Assembly (NCBI GenBank): GCA_934748015.1
Contig: CAKVHF010000004.1
Coordinates: 62,001 to 126,000, forward strand
Source: an uncultured Clostridia bacterium
GTDB lineage: Bacteria > Bacillota > Clostridia > Christensenellales > UBA1242
Direction: 5' to 3'
DNA: 64,000 nt
The notes beneath the pieces were generated by a model. The model was given only the letters and a program-made list of their open reading frames with translations. It ran no database searches and was not told the DNA's origin. Both the position numbers and the translations under genes were made by a program. Shown piece after piece: positions 8,510 to 17,956 of this stretch (positions within the stretch are counted from its first letter, which is position 1; each line of letters opens with the position of its first letter).

Positions 8510-8574
8510 AACTTGCACAAGGTCTCCCTCACTAGAACCTGAATCTAGCGCGTCTGCCGTTTCGCCACATCTGC
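8489..8574 (-). tRNA. tRNA-Leu (CAG)
   Basis: An 86-nt minus-strand tRNA. Acceptor GCAGATG pairs with CATCTGC, followed by discriminator A and an encoded CCA. The anticodon stem CTAGA/TCTAG holds the loop TTCAGGT, giving anticodon CAG (codon CUG). A long variable arm typical of class II tRNA-Leu and a T-arm with GTTCAAATC are present. Its 3' end is duplicated at 7993-8013, and a hairpin-rich repeat begins directly downstream. Confidence 0.93.
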
Positions 8575-8664
8575 ATGGATAATTACAGATACATATTAGC
8601 ACTACCACTTATCCATTGTCAACCAAATATGCCTTATTTGAGATTACTCAAGCAATTATTTATA

Positions 8665-9492
8665 TCAATGATTAATTGTCCATTTTACACATTTTGCTAT
8701 ATGAATAGCTACAACACAGCAAGCCTTCTCTTCTGCTATAGGGTAAATCTCACGATACAACTTAACTACATCTTCGCTACTCTTATCTCTAAAACCAAGT
8801 GCAGTCAAATCTTCATTAAAAACCATATCATCAAACGACTTGTATATATTCTTATGTAGCACAACTGTATCAATAGTGTGGCTTCTGTCTGCACACCCAA
8901 AAGTTATTATATCACCGACTTCAATCGCCTTTCTCTTGTCGTCATTTAGTCTACCTTCTATCGTTTTAACACCCAAATCTATTAGGTCAAAATACTCAGA
9001 CCGCAAGTTCATTAAAATATTTTTGTTTTTGCAATGCAACACATAATACTTCCACTTATTGTCAAAATATATATACTTATTGTTAATACTATTAGTTACA
9101 TTGTCCCAAAATCTGATTGCGGTTGTATTATCCAGATAAGCAGACAATTCTATTTCATCATCAAACATCTCCATAACCGCTTCCAGCATTTGCCGTCCGT
9201 AGCCATCTCTTCTATAACCTTGCAATATACAAAACTCTGCAATCTCTATCCGTTTATCACTCAGTCTTCTAACTAGGACAAAGCCAGCAATTTTGCCATC
9301 AACAAGTAGATAGTATGGGCATCTATCTTGATCAGTCCAGTATCTATCCAACCAAGGATATATAGGGATGCCATGCTCATCCATTTTGATTGTTGGAATA
9401 TACTTAGACAATTTTATAAGATAATCATTTACATATTGTCTAAGTGTTTCCTTTTCTTGCTCTTGCACTTTACGCAAAAATTTATTTTCCAT
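8665..9492 (-). CDS. GNAT acetyltransferase fused to an ASCH (PUA-like) domain
   Basis: The protein has 275 aa. Residues about 30-150 form a GNAT domain with the acetyl-CoA pyrophosphate loop GYRRDGYGRQ near residue 96. Residues about 158-270 look like an ASCH/PUA-like RNA-binding domain: MNLRSEYFDLIDLGVKTIEG, then VGDIITF. The fusion suggests an acetyltransferase acting on RNA or on a translation factor; this is inference. AAGGGAAAG precedes the ATG. It is the last gene of a minus-strand trio with an unknown protein and a Fic protein, 20 nt after the former. Confidence 0.78.
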   Translation of the reverse strand: MENKFLRKVQEQEKETLRQYVNDYLIKLSKYIPTIKMDEHGIPIYPWLDRYWTDQDRCPYYLLVDGKIAGFVLVRRLSDKRIEIAEFCILQGYRRDGYGRQMLEAVMEMFDDEIELSAYLDNTTAIRFWDNVTNSINNKYIYFDNKWKYYVLHCKNKNILMNLRSEYFDLIDLGVKTIEGRLNDDKRKAIEVGDIITFGCADRSHTIDTVVLHKNIYKSFDDMVFNEDLTALGFRDKSSEDVVKLYREIYPIAEEKACCVVAIHIAKCVKWTINH

Positions 9493-9512
9493 TATTCTTT
9501 CCCTTATGTTAT

Positions 9513-10598
9513 TTACTTCTCCATATCGTCATACATAGACAACACTTCACCGACATCATCTACATGTTGTTCGGTTATTGTTGCTGGCTTATCTAGGATC
9601 TTTCGCAATTCACCAAACAACTCATCTCCTGTAGGGTTGGGAACAAAGTCACCGCTATACTCATTGTTGATTGCGTTGCCTGCAGATCTAGCCAAAATAT
9701 ATCCCATACATTGCGACACCTTATCCACTCTTGGATCATAATTGGGATCATTTACACCATCTTGTATTACTTTGTTCTTAAGCATCCAACTCTCATCTCT
9801 GCATATCATAGAGATCCTATGGTGATCGTATTGGCTATTGATAAAACTATTAGCATACAAATTCTCACAATTATCTAGTGGGATCTCGTTAAACTTCTGC
9901 TTAACTATATCATAATCGTCTATTGATATCTCTTTGCCAGTATCTTGCATATACTCTCGCATATAACTAAGCCCAAAAGACTGGTCGGAATATGGCTTAA
10001 TACATAGTGCTGTATTAGGGTGATAGTCGTAGTATTTTCCGCCATATCTTATAGGCGAATACGACACACTATATATCTGCTGTATGGATCTATCAGCCAC
10101 ATCACTATCATAACCTAACACATACATCCTGCGATTGATTGCCTGTGTTATGTTTCTAACAGCCTCGTCACCATAGCAATGAGCAAAGAAACTTATTTTG
10201 CCTAAATTTTTTTCTAGGGTTTTTTCCTCCAGTTTTTCGCCATCTAGATATATCAGATCCATAACAAAATTGTCCACAAACTCGTTCACATCTTCCTTGT
10301 TAAAGCAATTGGACAATTCATTTCTGGCATATCTAATGCCAACTATCTGTACAGGGTCATCTTCTGGGTGGTTACTTTCTTTAACTCCCACTAGCCCCTG
10401 AACTATCTTAATCATTCCGGATGTCTGATGTGGAAGGGATGTTAGGTTTCCACCAAAGCAAAATATTGTTGGCTTGGTTATTGTGTACTCTTTAGGGTCA
10501 ATCCATTTTGCCTCATCCGTCATACTAGTATCACGCAAAGCATACATTTTGTCTTTGGTCAAATATTTTCTTCCCTTGGTTGATTCTTCTATTTCCAT
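9513..10598 (-). CDS. Unknown protein with alpha/beta-hydrolase-like elbow
   Basis: This 361-aa protein is not assigned to a family. It has no signal peptide or membrane segment. An early strand with CFGGN (residues 47-51) could be an oxyanion loop. FFAHCYGDEA (138-146) looks like a nucleophile elbow with Cys141 instead of Ser, and YDHHRIS later could supply His. This would fit a thiol-type alpha/beta hydrolase. AAGGAGG supports the ATG at 10598. It lies between a Fic gene and a GNAT-ASCH gene, so a role in protein or small-molecule modification is plausible but unproven. Confidence 0.5.
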   Translation of the reverse strand: MEIEESTKGRKYLTKDKMYALRDTSMTDEAKWIDPKEYTITKPTIFCFGGNLTSLPHQTSGMIKIVQGLVGVKESNHPEDDPVQIVGIRYARNELSNCFNKEDVNEFVDNFVMDLIYLDGEKLEEKTLEKNLGKISFFAHCYGDEAVRNITQAINRRMYVLGYDSDVADRSIQQIYSVSYSPIRYGGKYYDYHPNTALCIKPYSDQSFGLSYMREYMQDTGKEISIDDYDIVKQKFNEIPLDNCENLYANSFINSQYDHHRISMICRDESWMLKNKVIQDGVNDPNYDPRVDKVSQCMGYILARSAGNAINNEYSGDFVPNPTGDELFGELRKILDKPATITEQHVDDVGEVLSMYDDMEK

Positions 10599-10667
10599 AT
10601 CTGTGCCATCCTCCTTTTTTAGTTATTTCATACACATTTTAGCTTTTGCTAGCAAATCCAACTACTC

Positions 10668-11723
10668 TTAGTCACCAGCTTCCATTTCACCAAAATTGAT
10701 ATTTCCAATTTGATCTGCTTGGAAGTGATCAATACTACTTTTGCCGTCTTTCTTATAATCAATAATTTTGCTAACAAATTCCTTAGCATTGTCTATTTCA
10801 CAATCCTCCAGCAAATGTGCCAAAGGCTTGAACCTATTATCCCCTATAGATCTATGGCCATAAGTCTTAAGCATATCTCCATACACCTCAGCGTACTCAT
10901 CACTCTCAGCAATAAATGCCTCGTTAGACTTAGCATTGGCATAGTTAAGACATACATCGTACTCACACCTCTTCTCGCTAGGGATATTGATCATAGGCTG
11001 ATCATTAACCAGCATGATATAGTTAGTAAGCAATCTTAGTGTTCTGCCATTGCCGTCACCAAATGGGTGAATTTGCACAAAACGTGCTGTGAACTTTGCC
11101 ATATCGTCTATCATGGTCTCGGGTGACTGAAAAGCCTCAGTGTTAGCCCAGTTAATTAGCTTGTCCATTTGCTTCTCAATATTTCCGTCCAAACTACGCT
11201 CTAGATCTACACACTGCAGACGCTCCTTTTTGCCTGTCTCTGAGTTGTACTTGCCAATAACTACCATATGTTCTCTGCCAAGGAAGTCCACACTACGATA
11301 ATCTCCTATGCCAACCTCGCCTTGTCTAACATATAGCAACTTCTCATTAACCGACTTGATAAGGTCATGTGACAAAAGAGGCTCGTTGTCTATCCCTTCC
11401 GCTCGCTTAGCTTTCTTCTCAGTAGCCAACTCCACTAGGTCCACAAGGGTAGCAAAGTGATCACCTATTCCACTAATCTTAACAGTCTCGTTAGCAATAG
11501 AGTTGTTAGCAAATAGTTCGTAACTACCAGTAGACTTGTTCTTAACCGCAACGATATTAGTGTCTGGACATTTCAAAAATTCCGATATAGTCTTGCGGTC
11601 TATATCTTTCATGAAGTTGCTAGTGACGTTATTCTCGTCATATTCTAACCCCTCTATGCCCTCACTTTCTTCTACTATTGCAAATGCTTCGTGTGATACT
11701 GGGATACTATTTTTGTTTTCCAT
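10668..11723 (-). CDS. Fic domain protein (AMPylase family)
   Basis: This 351-aa protein carries a canonical Fic motif HPFGDGNGRTLR (His219), used to transfer AMP from ATP, or more rarely another group, onto target hydroxyls. An N-terminal SEGIEG (Ser20, Glu24, Gly25) fits the (S/T)xxxE(G/N) inhibitory helix of class II Fic proteins, which keeps the enzyme self-inhibited. The region before the motif holds the usual flap (GEVGIGDYRSVDF). No separate antitoxin gene is adjacent. AGGAAGG precedes the ATG. The target is unknown. Confidence 0.9.
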   Translation of the reverse strand: MENKNSIPVSHEAFAIVEESEGIEGLEYDENNVTSNFMKDIDRKTISEFLKCPDTNIVAVKNKSTGSYELFANNSIANETVKISGIGDHFATLVDLVELATEKKAKRAEGIDNEPLLSHDLIKSVNEKLLYVRQGEVGIGDYRSVDFLGREHMVVIGKYNSETGKKERLQCVDLERSLDGNIEKQMDKLINWANTEAFQSPETMIDDMAKFTARFVQIHPFGDGNGRTLRLLTNYIMLVNDQPMINIPSEKRCEYDVCLNYANAKSNEAFIAESDEYAEVYGDMLKTYGHRSIGDNRFKPLAHLLEDCEIDNAKEFVSKIIDYKKDGKSSIDHFQADQIGNINFGEMEAGD

Positions 11724-11931
11724 TCTCTACCTTCCTCTTACATTTGGATTTTTCACATATTTGTCATTGTAATTCTACCACAAAAACATATATTTTGTCA
11801 ATATTGGCATACTATTAGCAAACATACATATCAACATGCTGTGTATAACATCATAGATTGCTACAATCATTTATACTTTCTTGCTAAAGCAAGAAGGTGG
11901 ACAAAAAAAGTAAAATGTACTATCAAATAAT

Positions 11932-11960
11932 TTGACAAAAATAGACAAAATGTTTTAAAT
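11932..11960 (+). promoter_or_regulatory. Probable promoter of the FadH-like gene
   Basis: TTGACA (11932-11937), a 17-nt spacer, then TTAAAT (11955-11960), 30 nt before the ATG. Upstream, a perfect hairpin TTCTTGC/GCAAGAA (11878-11895) lies between the divergent Fic and flavoenzyme genes and could be an operator. Confidence 0.5.
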
Positions 11961-11989
11961 TAAAAGTAACATTAATATTAGGAGAGAAT

Positions 11990-14044
11990 ATGGAAAAGAA
12001 GTATGAGCCTTTATTTACCCCATGGAAAATAGGCAATGTAGAAATCAAAAACAGAATAGTAATGTGTCCGATGGGAGGCACATCGCTATTTGGCTGGATG
12101 AAGAAGAGTGCATTCAACCCAGAGAGTGCTAACTTGTTTCTAGACATAGCCAAGAACAATGTTGGACTTATCATCCCAGGTATTGCACCAATAAGAGATA
12201 TTATGGGTGGCAGATGGATGTATCAGAACAAAAAGATGTTCAAACAACTAAAAGAATACATGAACGAGTTCCACAAGACTGGAGCAAAGTTGTTCGTTCA
12301 GCTTACAGCTGGCTTTGGTCGATCATTTGCAATCACCAACCCACTAGTTCCTTTCTTGAGAAACAAATTTTTGGGCGGACTGATTAAACCATTTATAGAT
12401 GTGTCATATATATGTGCATCACCTAGCGAGCTTCCTTCTCGTTGGGCAGAAGACACACTATGCCGTGAATTGACAGTAGGCGAGATTGAGAAGATGATTG
12501 AAGCATTTGCTGAGATATCTAAGCTTCTTAAAGAAGCTGGCGTAGATGGTGTCGAAGTTCACGCAGTGCATGAGGGATACTTGCTAGATCAATTTACCCT
12601 ACCATACACCAACTTCCGTACCGACCAGTATGGTGGCAACTTTACCAACAGATATCGTTTCCCAGTAGCGATTGTTCAGGCTATCAAAGAAGCGTGTGGC
12701 AAAGACTTCCCAGTATCACTAAGGTACTCTGTAACCAGCAAAACCAAAGCGTTTGGCTACGGTGCAATGCCGGGTGAAAAATACAAAGAGATCGGCAGAG
12801 ATATGAAAGAGAGTGAGAAAGCCGCTAAGTACTTGCAAAAAGCAGGTTACGACATGCTTAATGCCGACAACGGAACCTATGATGCATGGTATTGGGCACA
12901 TCCACCAGTATATATGCCAACCAACTGCAACCTAGAAGATGTAGAGCATATTAGACAATTTGTAGACATCCCAGTTGTGTGTGCAGGCAGAATGGAACCT
13001 AATGTAGCAGCCAAAGCAATCAAAGAAGGCAAGATCGATGCAATGGGCGTTGCAAGACAATTCCTAGTAGATCAACATTGGGTAACAAAACTAATTAACG
13101 AAGAAGAAGCAGATATCCAACCATGTATCTGCTGTCACAATGGATGCTTTGCAATGGCTCACTACAAGGGTGTTGCTAATGACGAAAGCCTAAAAGAAGC
13201 CAAAATGATGGCACGTTGTGCATTGAACCCAGTTACTATGAACTACGGCAGATACATCATCAAACCAGCCAAAAAGCCTAAGACCGTTGCTGTTATCGGT
13301 GGTGGTGTAGGCGGTATGGAAGCAGCAAGAATTGCAACACTACGTGGTCACAAAGTAACTATATACGAGAAGACTGACAGACTGGGCGGTGTATACATCG
13401 CTGCAGGCAACTTTGACTTCAAAGAAAGAGACAAAGCCCTACTAAAGTGGTACATTAGACAAATTGAAAAATTAAATATAGATGTAAAATTTGAAACCGA
13501 AATCAAAGATATCACAACTCTAACCGAAGACGAGATAATTATTGCAACTGGTGCAACTGCTAGAAACTTGCGTATAGAGGGTGGCGAGAGATGTGTCAAT
13601 GCTCTATCCTATCTACAAGGTGGCAAAAAGTCTGGCGAAAATGTTGTAATTATTGGTGGCGGACTAACCGGTTGCGAAATTGCTTATGATCTATACAGAC
13701 GTGGCAAAAAGCCAGTTATTGTAGAGGCAAAAAATGATCTAATGGCAGTAAGAGGCTTGTGCTTAGCCAACTCTTCATATTTAAGAGACTTCTTCAGAAC
13801 CAACAATGTTCCGGTTCACCTAGAGTCAACAGTTGTCAGAATGGACAAGACTAGCGTAACTATCAAGGCTAAAGATGGCAAAGAAACTATTATCCCAGCA
13901 GATACCGTTATTGTATCGGTAGGATACACCCCTAACCCACTAGCAGAAGCTGGAAAGCGTGTACACCTAGTAGGTGACTGCAATGGTGTTGGAAACTTGC
14001 GTACAGTTGTATGGCGTGCTTGGGAAGTTGCTGAAGAGATATAG
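11990..14044 (+). CDS. Old-yellow-enzyme/2,4-dienoyl-CoA reductase-like NADH:flavin oxidoreductase
   Basis: A 684-aa multidomain flavoenzyme. Residues 1 to about 365 form an FMN-binding TIM barrel (PLFTPWKIGNVEIKNRIVM start; VHAVHEGYLLDQF active-site region). A Cys cluster follows (CICCHNGC about residue 378, then a Cys near 410) that should bind 4Fe-4S. From about 430 there is an FAD/NAD(P)H domain (VAVIGGGVGGMEAARIA). This is the architecture of FadH, enoate reductases and bile-acid BaiCD/BaiH enzymes, which reduce activated C=C bonds. The exact substrate cannot be read from sequence. Confidence 0.92.
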   Translation: MEKKYEPLFTPWKIGNVEIKNRIVMCPMGGTSLFGWMKKSAFNPESANLFLDIAKNNVGLIIPGIAPIRDIMGGRWMYQNKKMFKQLKEYMNEFHKTGAKLFVQLTAGFGRSFAITNPLVPFLRNKFLGGLIKPFIDVSYICASPSELPSRWAEDTLCRELTVGEIEKMIEAFAEISKLLKEAGVDGVEVHAVHEGYLLDQFTLPYTNFRTDQYGGNFTNRYRFPVAIVQAIKEACGKDFPVSLRYSVTSKTKAFGYGAMPGEKYKEIGRDMKESEKAAKYLQKAGYDMLNADNGTYDAWYWAHPPVYMPTNCNLEDVEHIRQFVDIPVVCAGRMEPNVAAKAIKEGKIDAMGVARQFLVDQHWVTKLINEEEADIQPCICCHNGCFAMAHYKGVANDESLKEAKMMARCALNPVTMNYGRYIIKPAKKPKTVAVIGGGVGGMEAARIATLRGHKVTIYEKTDRLGGVYIAAGNFDFKERDKALLKWYIRQIEKLNIDVKFETEIKDITTLTEDEIIIATGATARNLRIEGGERCVNALSYLQGGKKSGENVVIIGGGLTGCEIAYDLYRRGKKPVIVEAKNDLMAVRGLCLANSSYLRDFFRTNNVPVHLESTVVRMDKTSVTIKAKDGKETIIPADTVIVSVGYTPNPLAEAGKRVHLVGDCNGVGNLRTVVWRAWEVAEEI

Positions 14045-14100
14045 TAGCAAGCAGATTATACTGACTTATCCACTATTTGACCCTAAATGTGGAAAAATAT

Positions 14101-14133
14101 AAGCATATCAATTTATTTTGATATGCTTTTTTT
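14101..14133 (+). terminator. Terminator of the FadH-like gene
   Basis: AAGCATATCAA/TTTGATATGCTT stem followed by seven T, about 57 nt after the stop. Confidence 0.85.
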
Positions 14134-14283
14134 GTAATGTTATGCCTTATTAGAACAGAATTAAATTCTGTCGTTAAAACAATTGTATTATACTTTAAAA
14201 AGGACATTTGGTCATGCCGATATGTTAAATACTACTTTTAATATAAAGATTTTTTTATTTTTAACAAGTATAACAATTAATTC

Positions 14284-15180
14284 TTAATAATAACAACCTT
14301 GAGTTGTGCCATGCAATTTCATATTACGCTCTATTCCATTTAACACCAATTTCTTATGGCTATCCCAGTCGGGTGCAATCAGAAGATCCCTTGGACTATC
14401 ACCAGAGATTCGATGTATAACTATTTCGGGTTTTAGTCTAGTGATAATATACTCTAATCTATCTAGATACTCGTCTAGCGTCAGTGGCTTATATGTTCCC
14501 GCACTATACATCTTCTCTATAACAGTCCCCTTTGCGACATACAGGTTGTGTATCTTTACACCAGCAATGTTATATTGGTTAACAAGTGCGATAGTTCTAT
14601 CTATACTCTCCTTGTTTTCACCCGGCAAGCCCACTATAATGTGTGCAACCACATCAATATCAGCCTCGTTTAGCATAGTCACCGCTTTTTTGAAATCAGC
14701 CACATGATATTGCACATTCATGCTATTAAGTATGTTGTCATCAGCGACCTGCAGTCCTAGTTCCACCATAACATAATGCTTAGTTGAAATCTCCTGCAAT
14801 AGTCTAACAACCTCAATATTGATACAATCGGGTCTAGTTGCAATCGATATGCCAATAATGCGATCATCTACAAATATATTATTATATTTCTGCCTCAAAG
14901 TGTCAATATCGGAATATGTATTGGAATATGACTGAAAAAACACTATGAACTTATCCTCCCTCTGACCTCGATAGCCACCTAAATGTCCAACAATCTGCTC
15001 TCTTATATCACGAAACTTGATAAGATCGCCACTGCCCATTGCACTGCAAAATGCACAACCACCTTTGCCCTTAGATCCATCCCGATTGGGACATGTAAAA
15101 CCACCATCAACACAAATTTTTAGCACCCGCTCACCAAATTTGTTTCTGTAATACTCATTTAATTTGTTATATCTACTCAC
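14284..15180 (-). CDS. TIGR01212-type radical SAM protein (YtqA/YhcC-like)
   Basis: This 298-aa protein has N-terminal CVDGGFTCPNRDG and then GGCAFC. That gives the CxxxxxxC...CxxC arrangement of the TIGR01212 radical SAM family, which cleaves S-adenosylmethionine at a 4Fe-4S cluster. Central segments (IATRPDCIN, VELGLQ, HIIVGLPGE) are characteristic of this Elp3-like TIM barrel. The biological substrate is unknown; a role in RNA modification has been suggested for relatives. The start is GTG at 15180, with GGGAT upstream at a somewhat long spacing. Confidence 0.88.
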   Translation of the reverse strand: MSRYNKLNEYYRNKFGERVLKICVDGGFTCPNRDGSKGKGGCAFCSAMGSGDLIKFRDIREQIVGHLGGYRGQREDKFIVFFQSYSNTYSDIDTLRQKYNNIFVDDRIIGISIATRPDCINIEVVRLLQEISTKHYVMVELGLQVADDNILNSMNVQYHVADFKKAVTMLNEADIDVVAHIIVGLPGENKESIDRTIALVNQYNIAGVKIHNLYVAKGTVIEKMYSAGTYKPLTLDEYLDRLEYIITRLKPEIVIHRISGDSPRDLLIAPDWDSHKKLVLNGIERNMKLHGTTQGCYY

Positions 15181-15225
15181 TTATTTTGTTGATCCCTTTC
15201 TGCTATAATTTGCTAAGCAACAGCA

Positions 15226-15684
15226 CTACATATCGTGATCTTGGTCTTGGTCGATGTCTTTCTCGGCATCCTCTTTCTCTTCCTTAACTGTATTGTATAT
15301 TGACAAGCCAGTTGCTAAAGCAAATAATCCTGTAATACCTGCACTCAAGCCAATGCCTGTTTTGTAATACCCCTTGTACCATTCTTTGTTGGATATTTCT
15401 TTATCAATCTTCTTGTTAGATTCCTCGACCTTAGCATCACTTATGATAGAATAATCTGCCTCGACATTGTCTATGTCAAATTCTGGCAACTTCTCCGTTA
15501 CATCCTTATATACATCCGACTGTTTAATCACCTCGATCTGTGCAGTCTTCTCTTCGGTTAATCTTGCTATATCATTATTAGATTGATTATATCCTACAAT
15601 GGACTGAGCAAGCACCGAACCAGCAAATGTTGTTAGACCTAGCAGAATCACCACTCCTCTATCTATTTCCCTCAATTTTTTCAT
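15226..15684 (-). CDS. Hypothetical two-TM protein
   Basis: This 152-aa protein is not recognised. A membrane segment near residues 10-28 (VVILLGLTTFAGSVLA) is followed by a charged, helical, probably coiled-coil region (residues 35-105). A second membrane segment lies about 110-132 and a very acidic tail ends DQDQDHDM. It is likely an integral membrane protein with an extracytoplasmic coiled region. AAAGGATAA precedes the ATG. It lies between a radical SAM gene and an epimerase gene in a minus-strand run. Confidence 0.6.
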   Translation of the reverse strand: MKKLREIDRGVVILLGLTTFAGSVLAQSIVGYNQSNNDIARLTEEKTAQIEVIKQSDVYKDVTEKLPEFDIDNVEADYSIISDAKVEESNKKIDKEISNKEWYKGYYKTGIGLSAGITGLFALATGLSIYNTVKEEKEDAEKDIDQDQDHDM

Positions 15685-15725
15685 TTTTATTATCCTTTAT
15701 ATCTTGTATAGTATTTGACAAAAAC

Positions 15726-16703
15726 TTAATAATTATTGTCAATAAATAATGTCTTATTATCAACAAACCAATTAATTGTATCGTTGAATGTGTCTTCAAT
15801 TGCTCTAGGCTTAACACCTAGATCAATCATTTTAGCATTGCTATAATTATGTGTTTCACGCAAAGATTTGACAGTAACTGGACTTAAAACAGGTACAAAT
15901 GGCATGCATAGCCACACAATTGGCAATGGGATAATTATTGGTTTCTTCTTAACTCCCAAGCAATTATTGATCATGCTGTAGAGTTCAGAAACACTGACAT
16001 CGTGGCCAGACACTATATACTGTCCGCGATCGGCAGAGTTGCATAATGTATATATAACCTGACATACATCTCTTACATCCACAAAGTTATATCCGCCCTT
16101 GATCCCAAATTCTGCCTTGTTATTAATAACATTTAGTATAACTTTGCCAATAGCAGACGGCTTGTAATCATTGACCCCCACAACCGCGCTGGGTAGCACA
16201 ATTGCACAATTGAAGTTGGGGTCTTCATTAATCGCATTTAATACATATTGGGTGGCTACGGCTTTAGTCTTGCCATAATAACTCTTTATACACTCCGGCT
16301 GATAATGATTAGGCTCAGTTATCACGTCTTCCTTTCCAGTCCTAGCTATTGCATCAACACTGCCTATGTATACAAATTTTTTAACCCCAACACTATTACA
16401 AGTATCACATATATTTTTAGTCATAAGATAGTTGGTGCTATACATAAGATCTCGTTTGCGATTGGTAAGATCTATAACACATGCTAGGTGTATAACAATA
16501 TCGCCTTTAGTTATGTTTTGACGCAAAAAATCAATGTTATTAAGATCGCCAATAATTTGTGTAACTTTAGTACCAATTAACTCGGTTGTAACTTTTCGTC
16601 TATTAAGTGTAACCACTTCTGCCAATGGCTCTAGTCTGTTAATCAATCTAACCAAATTATTGCCAATGTGCCCTGACGCACCTGTAAGCACATATCTAGA
16701 CAT
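15726..16703 (-). CDS. NAD-dependent epimerase/dehydratase (extended SDR)
   Basis: This 325-aa protein has an N-terminal Rossmann motif TGASGHIG (residues 7-14), the NAD-adenine region GDLNNIDFL, and the active-site YYGKTKA (Tyr-x3-Lys). The C-terminal half resembles the dihydroflavonol reductase/3-beta-HSD-like group. It probably oxidises or epimerises a sugar or steroid-like alcohol with NAD(P); the substrate is unknown. GGAGG lies 8 nt before the ATG. Confidence 0.88.
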   Translation of the reverse strand: MSRYVLTGASGHIGNNLVRLINRLEPLAEVVTLNRRKVTTELIGTKVTQIIGDLNNIDFLRQNITKGDIVIHLACVIDLTNRKRDLMYSTNYLMTKNICDTCNSVGVKKFVYIGSVDAIARTGKEDVITEPNHYQPECIKSYYGKTKAVATQYVLNAINEDPNFNCAIVLPSAVVGVNDYKPSAIGKVILNVINNKAEFGIKGGYNFVDVRDVCQVIYTLCNSADRGQYIVSGHDVSVSELYSMINNCLGVKKKPIIIPLPIVWLCMPFVPVLSPVTVKSLRETHNYSNAKMIDLGVKPRAIEDTFNDTINWFVDNKTLFIDNNY

Positions 16704-16812
16704 ACTATCCTCCGCCTTGCATCCATCATATAGTTAGTATATACTTATGCCGTGCTTTGTGTCAAATCAATTAGCAATATCCATATGCAATTTATAATCA
16801 AACAAGCCCCTC

Positions 16813-16840
16813 TTGACAAGTGAATAATATGTGATAAAAT
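16813..16840 (+). promoter_or_regulatory. Promoter of the methyltransferase-like gene
   Basis: TTGACA (16813-16818), 16-nt spacer, TAAAAT (16835-16840). The leader to the ATG at 16972 is about 125 nt. Confidence 0.6.
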
Positions 16841-16971
16841 ATATCTACAATATAGATATTGAATATCTGAATATGACATATATATTTGATCACAAAGGAC
16901 TACATAATGTAGTTATGTATCCAAAAATAAAACAATAACATAAAACAATGCTAAACAAAATGGAGATATTT

Positions 16972-17847
16972 ATGAAATCAATCAACTATCTATTGCTACG
17001 CAATGAGTTGAAAAAGCACAAGTGTTCAATAAAGGGCGAATATAATCTCGAGAACCTATTTGAAGCTTATGCAGAACTGGAAATCAACAGCATCAATGAT
17101 TTGCTTTACAAAGATATTAATAGTGAGTTTTATAACTTTGTTAGAGGCAATGAAAGTCTAATAGAGGTTAATACAGACACCCCTAGCCGTAGCTTACACA
17201 CTGCATGCCTAGAGATAACGTATTATTGTCTAAGACCAACACATATATCATACGAGAAATCACTAAAACACTTGCAAAATTTCTCTAAACTAATAACCGC
17301 ACTAACTAGCGAGGATCAAAACATCCTTGATGTTGGATCGGGCAGAGTGCCATATTCTGCAATCTTTACTGCCAACAACAATAGACAAGTAGACGCTATG
17401 GATAGGATTGTGTTGCCAGACAGCCTAATGGAGCAATTTAACGTAGGCAAAATCAATCAATATTTTGACGAAAGCACAGATATATCTAATTATGATCTAG
17501 TTGCAGGCAGTATGCCATGTTCTGCAATAGAGCCTATCGTTAAGAAATGCACCAATGAGGGCAAGTCTTACATAATAGAATTATGCAATTGTGAACTACC
17601 AGACAGACCAAAAGACATACCCGAAGATACACCATATAGTTGGGTAACAGTACTACAAGATTATGACGCAAACATACATAGCACAGGTAACTTCGTATAC
17701 AACATCGTGGACAAAAGTCCAAAAGAAGTGGATAGCATAATAGATAGTATATATCCTAGCGAAGTATCCTTTGATTGTTCAGATACCATGATTAGATTTA
17801 AGCCAGACATTGACACTAGCAATACATGCAAGGAAATGGAAAAATAA
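16972..17847 (+). CDS. Methyltransferase-like protein of unknown function
   Basis: This 291-aa protein has no clear family. NILDVGSGRVPYSAIF matches motif I of class I S-adenosylmethionine methyltransferases (GxGxxP variant). VDAMDR could be motif II and YDLVAGSMPCSAIE motif IV, though the NPP-type tetrad is replaced. The start at 16972 is chosen because GGAG lies 6 nt upstream; an upstream ATG at 16948 lacks one. A methyltransferase fold is likely; activity and target are not known. Confidence 0.6.
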   Translation: MKSINYLLLRNELKKHKCSIKGEYNLENLFEAYAELEINSINDLLYKDINSEFYNFVRGNESLIEVNTDTPSRSLHTACLEITYYCLRPTHISYEKSLKHLQNFSKLITALTSEDQNILDVGSGRVPYSAIFTANNNRQVDAMDRIVLPDSLMEQFNVGKINQYFDESTDISNYDLVAGSMPCSAIEPIVKKCTNEGKSYIIELCNCELPDRPKDIPEDTPYSWVTVLQDYDANIHSTGNFVYNIVDKSPKEVDSIIDSIYPSEVSFDCSDTMIRFKPDIDTSNTCKEMEK

Positions 17848-17907
17848 AAAACTAAATTTTTGACATGTTCTAACCAAAAATTTTTAAAAAAATTTACATA
17901 AATATCA

Positions 17908-17936
17908 TTGACTTATGGGCAAATATATAGTAAACT
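17908..17936 (+). promoter_or_regulatory. Promoter of the tRNA-Met/tRNA-Glu operon
   Basis: TTGACT (17908-17913), 17-nt spacer, TAAACT (17931-17936), ending 20 nt before tRNA-Met. Confidence 0.65.
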
Positions 17937-17956
17937 ACTATCGTCTAAAAAGATGT

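Noticed and set aside
7764..8608. Short open frames inside the tRNA-Leu repeats
   Set aside because: They differ between copies A and B in length and frame, lack ribosome sites, and one runs antisense through the tRNA.
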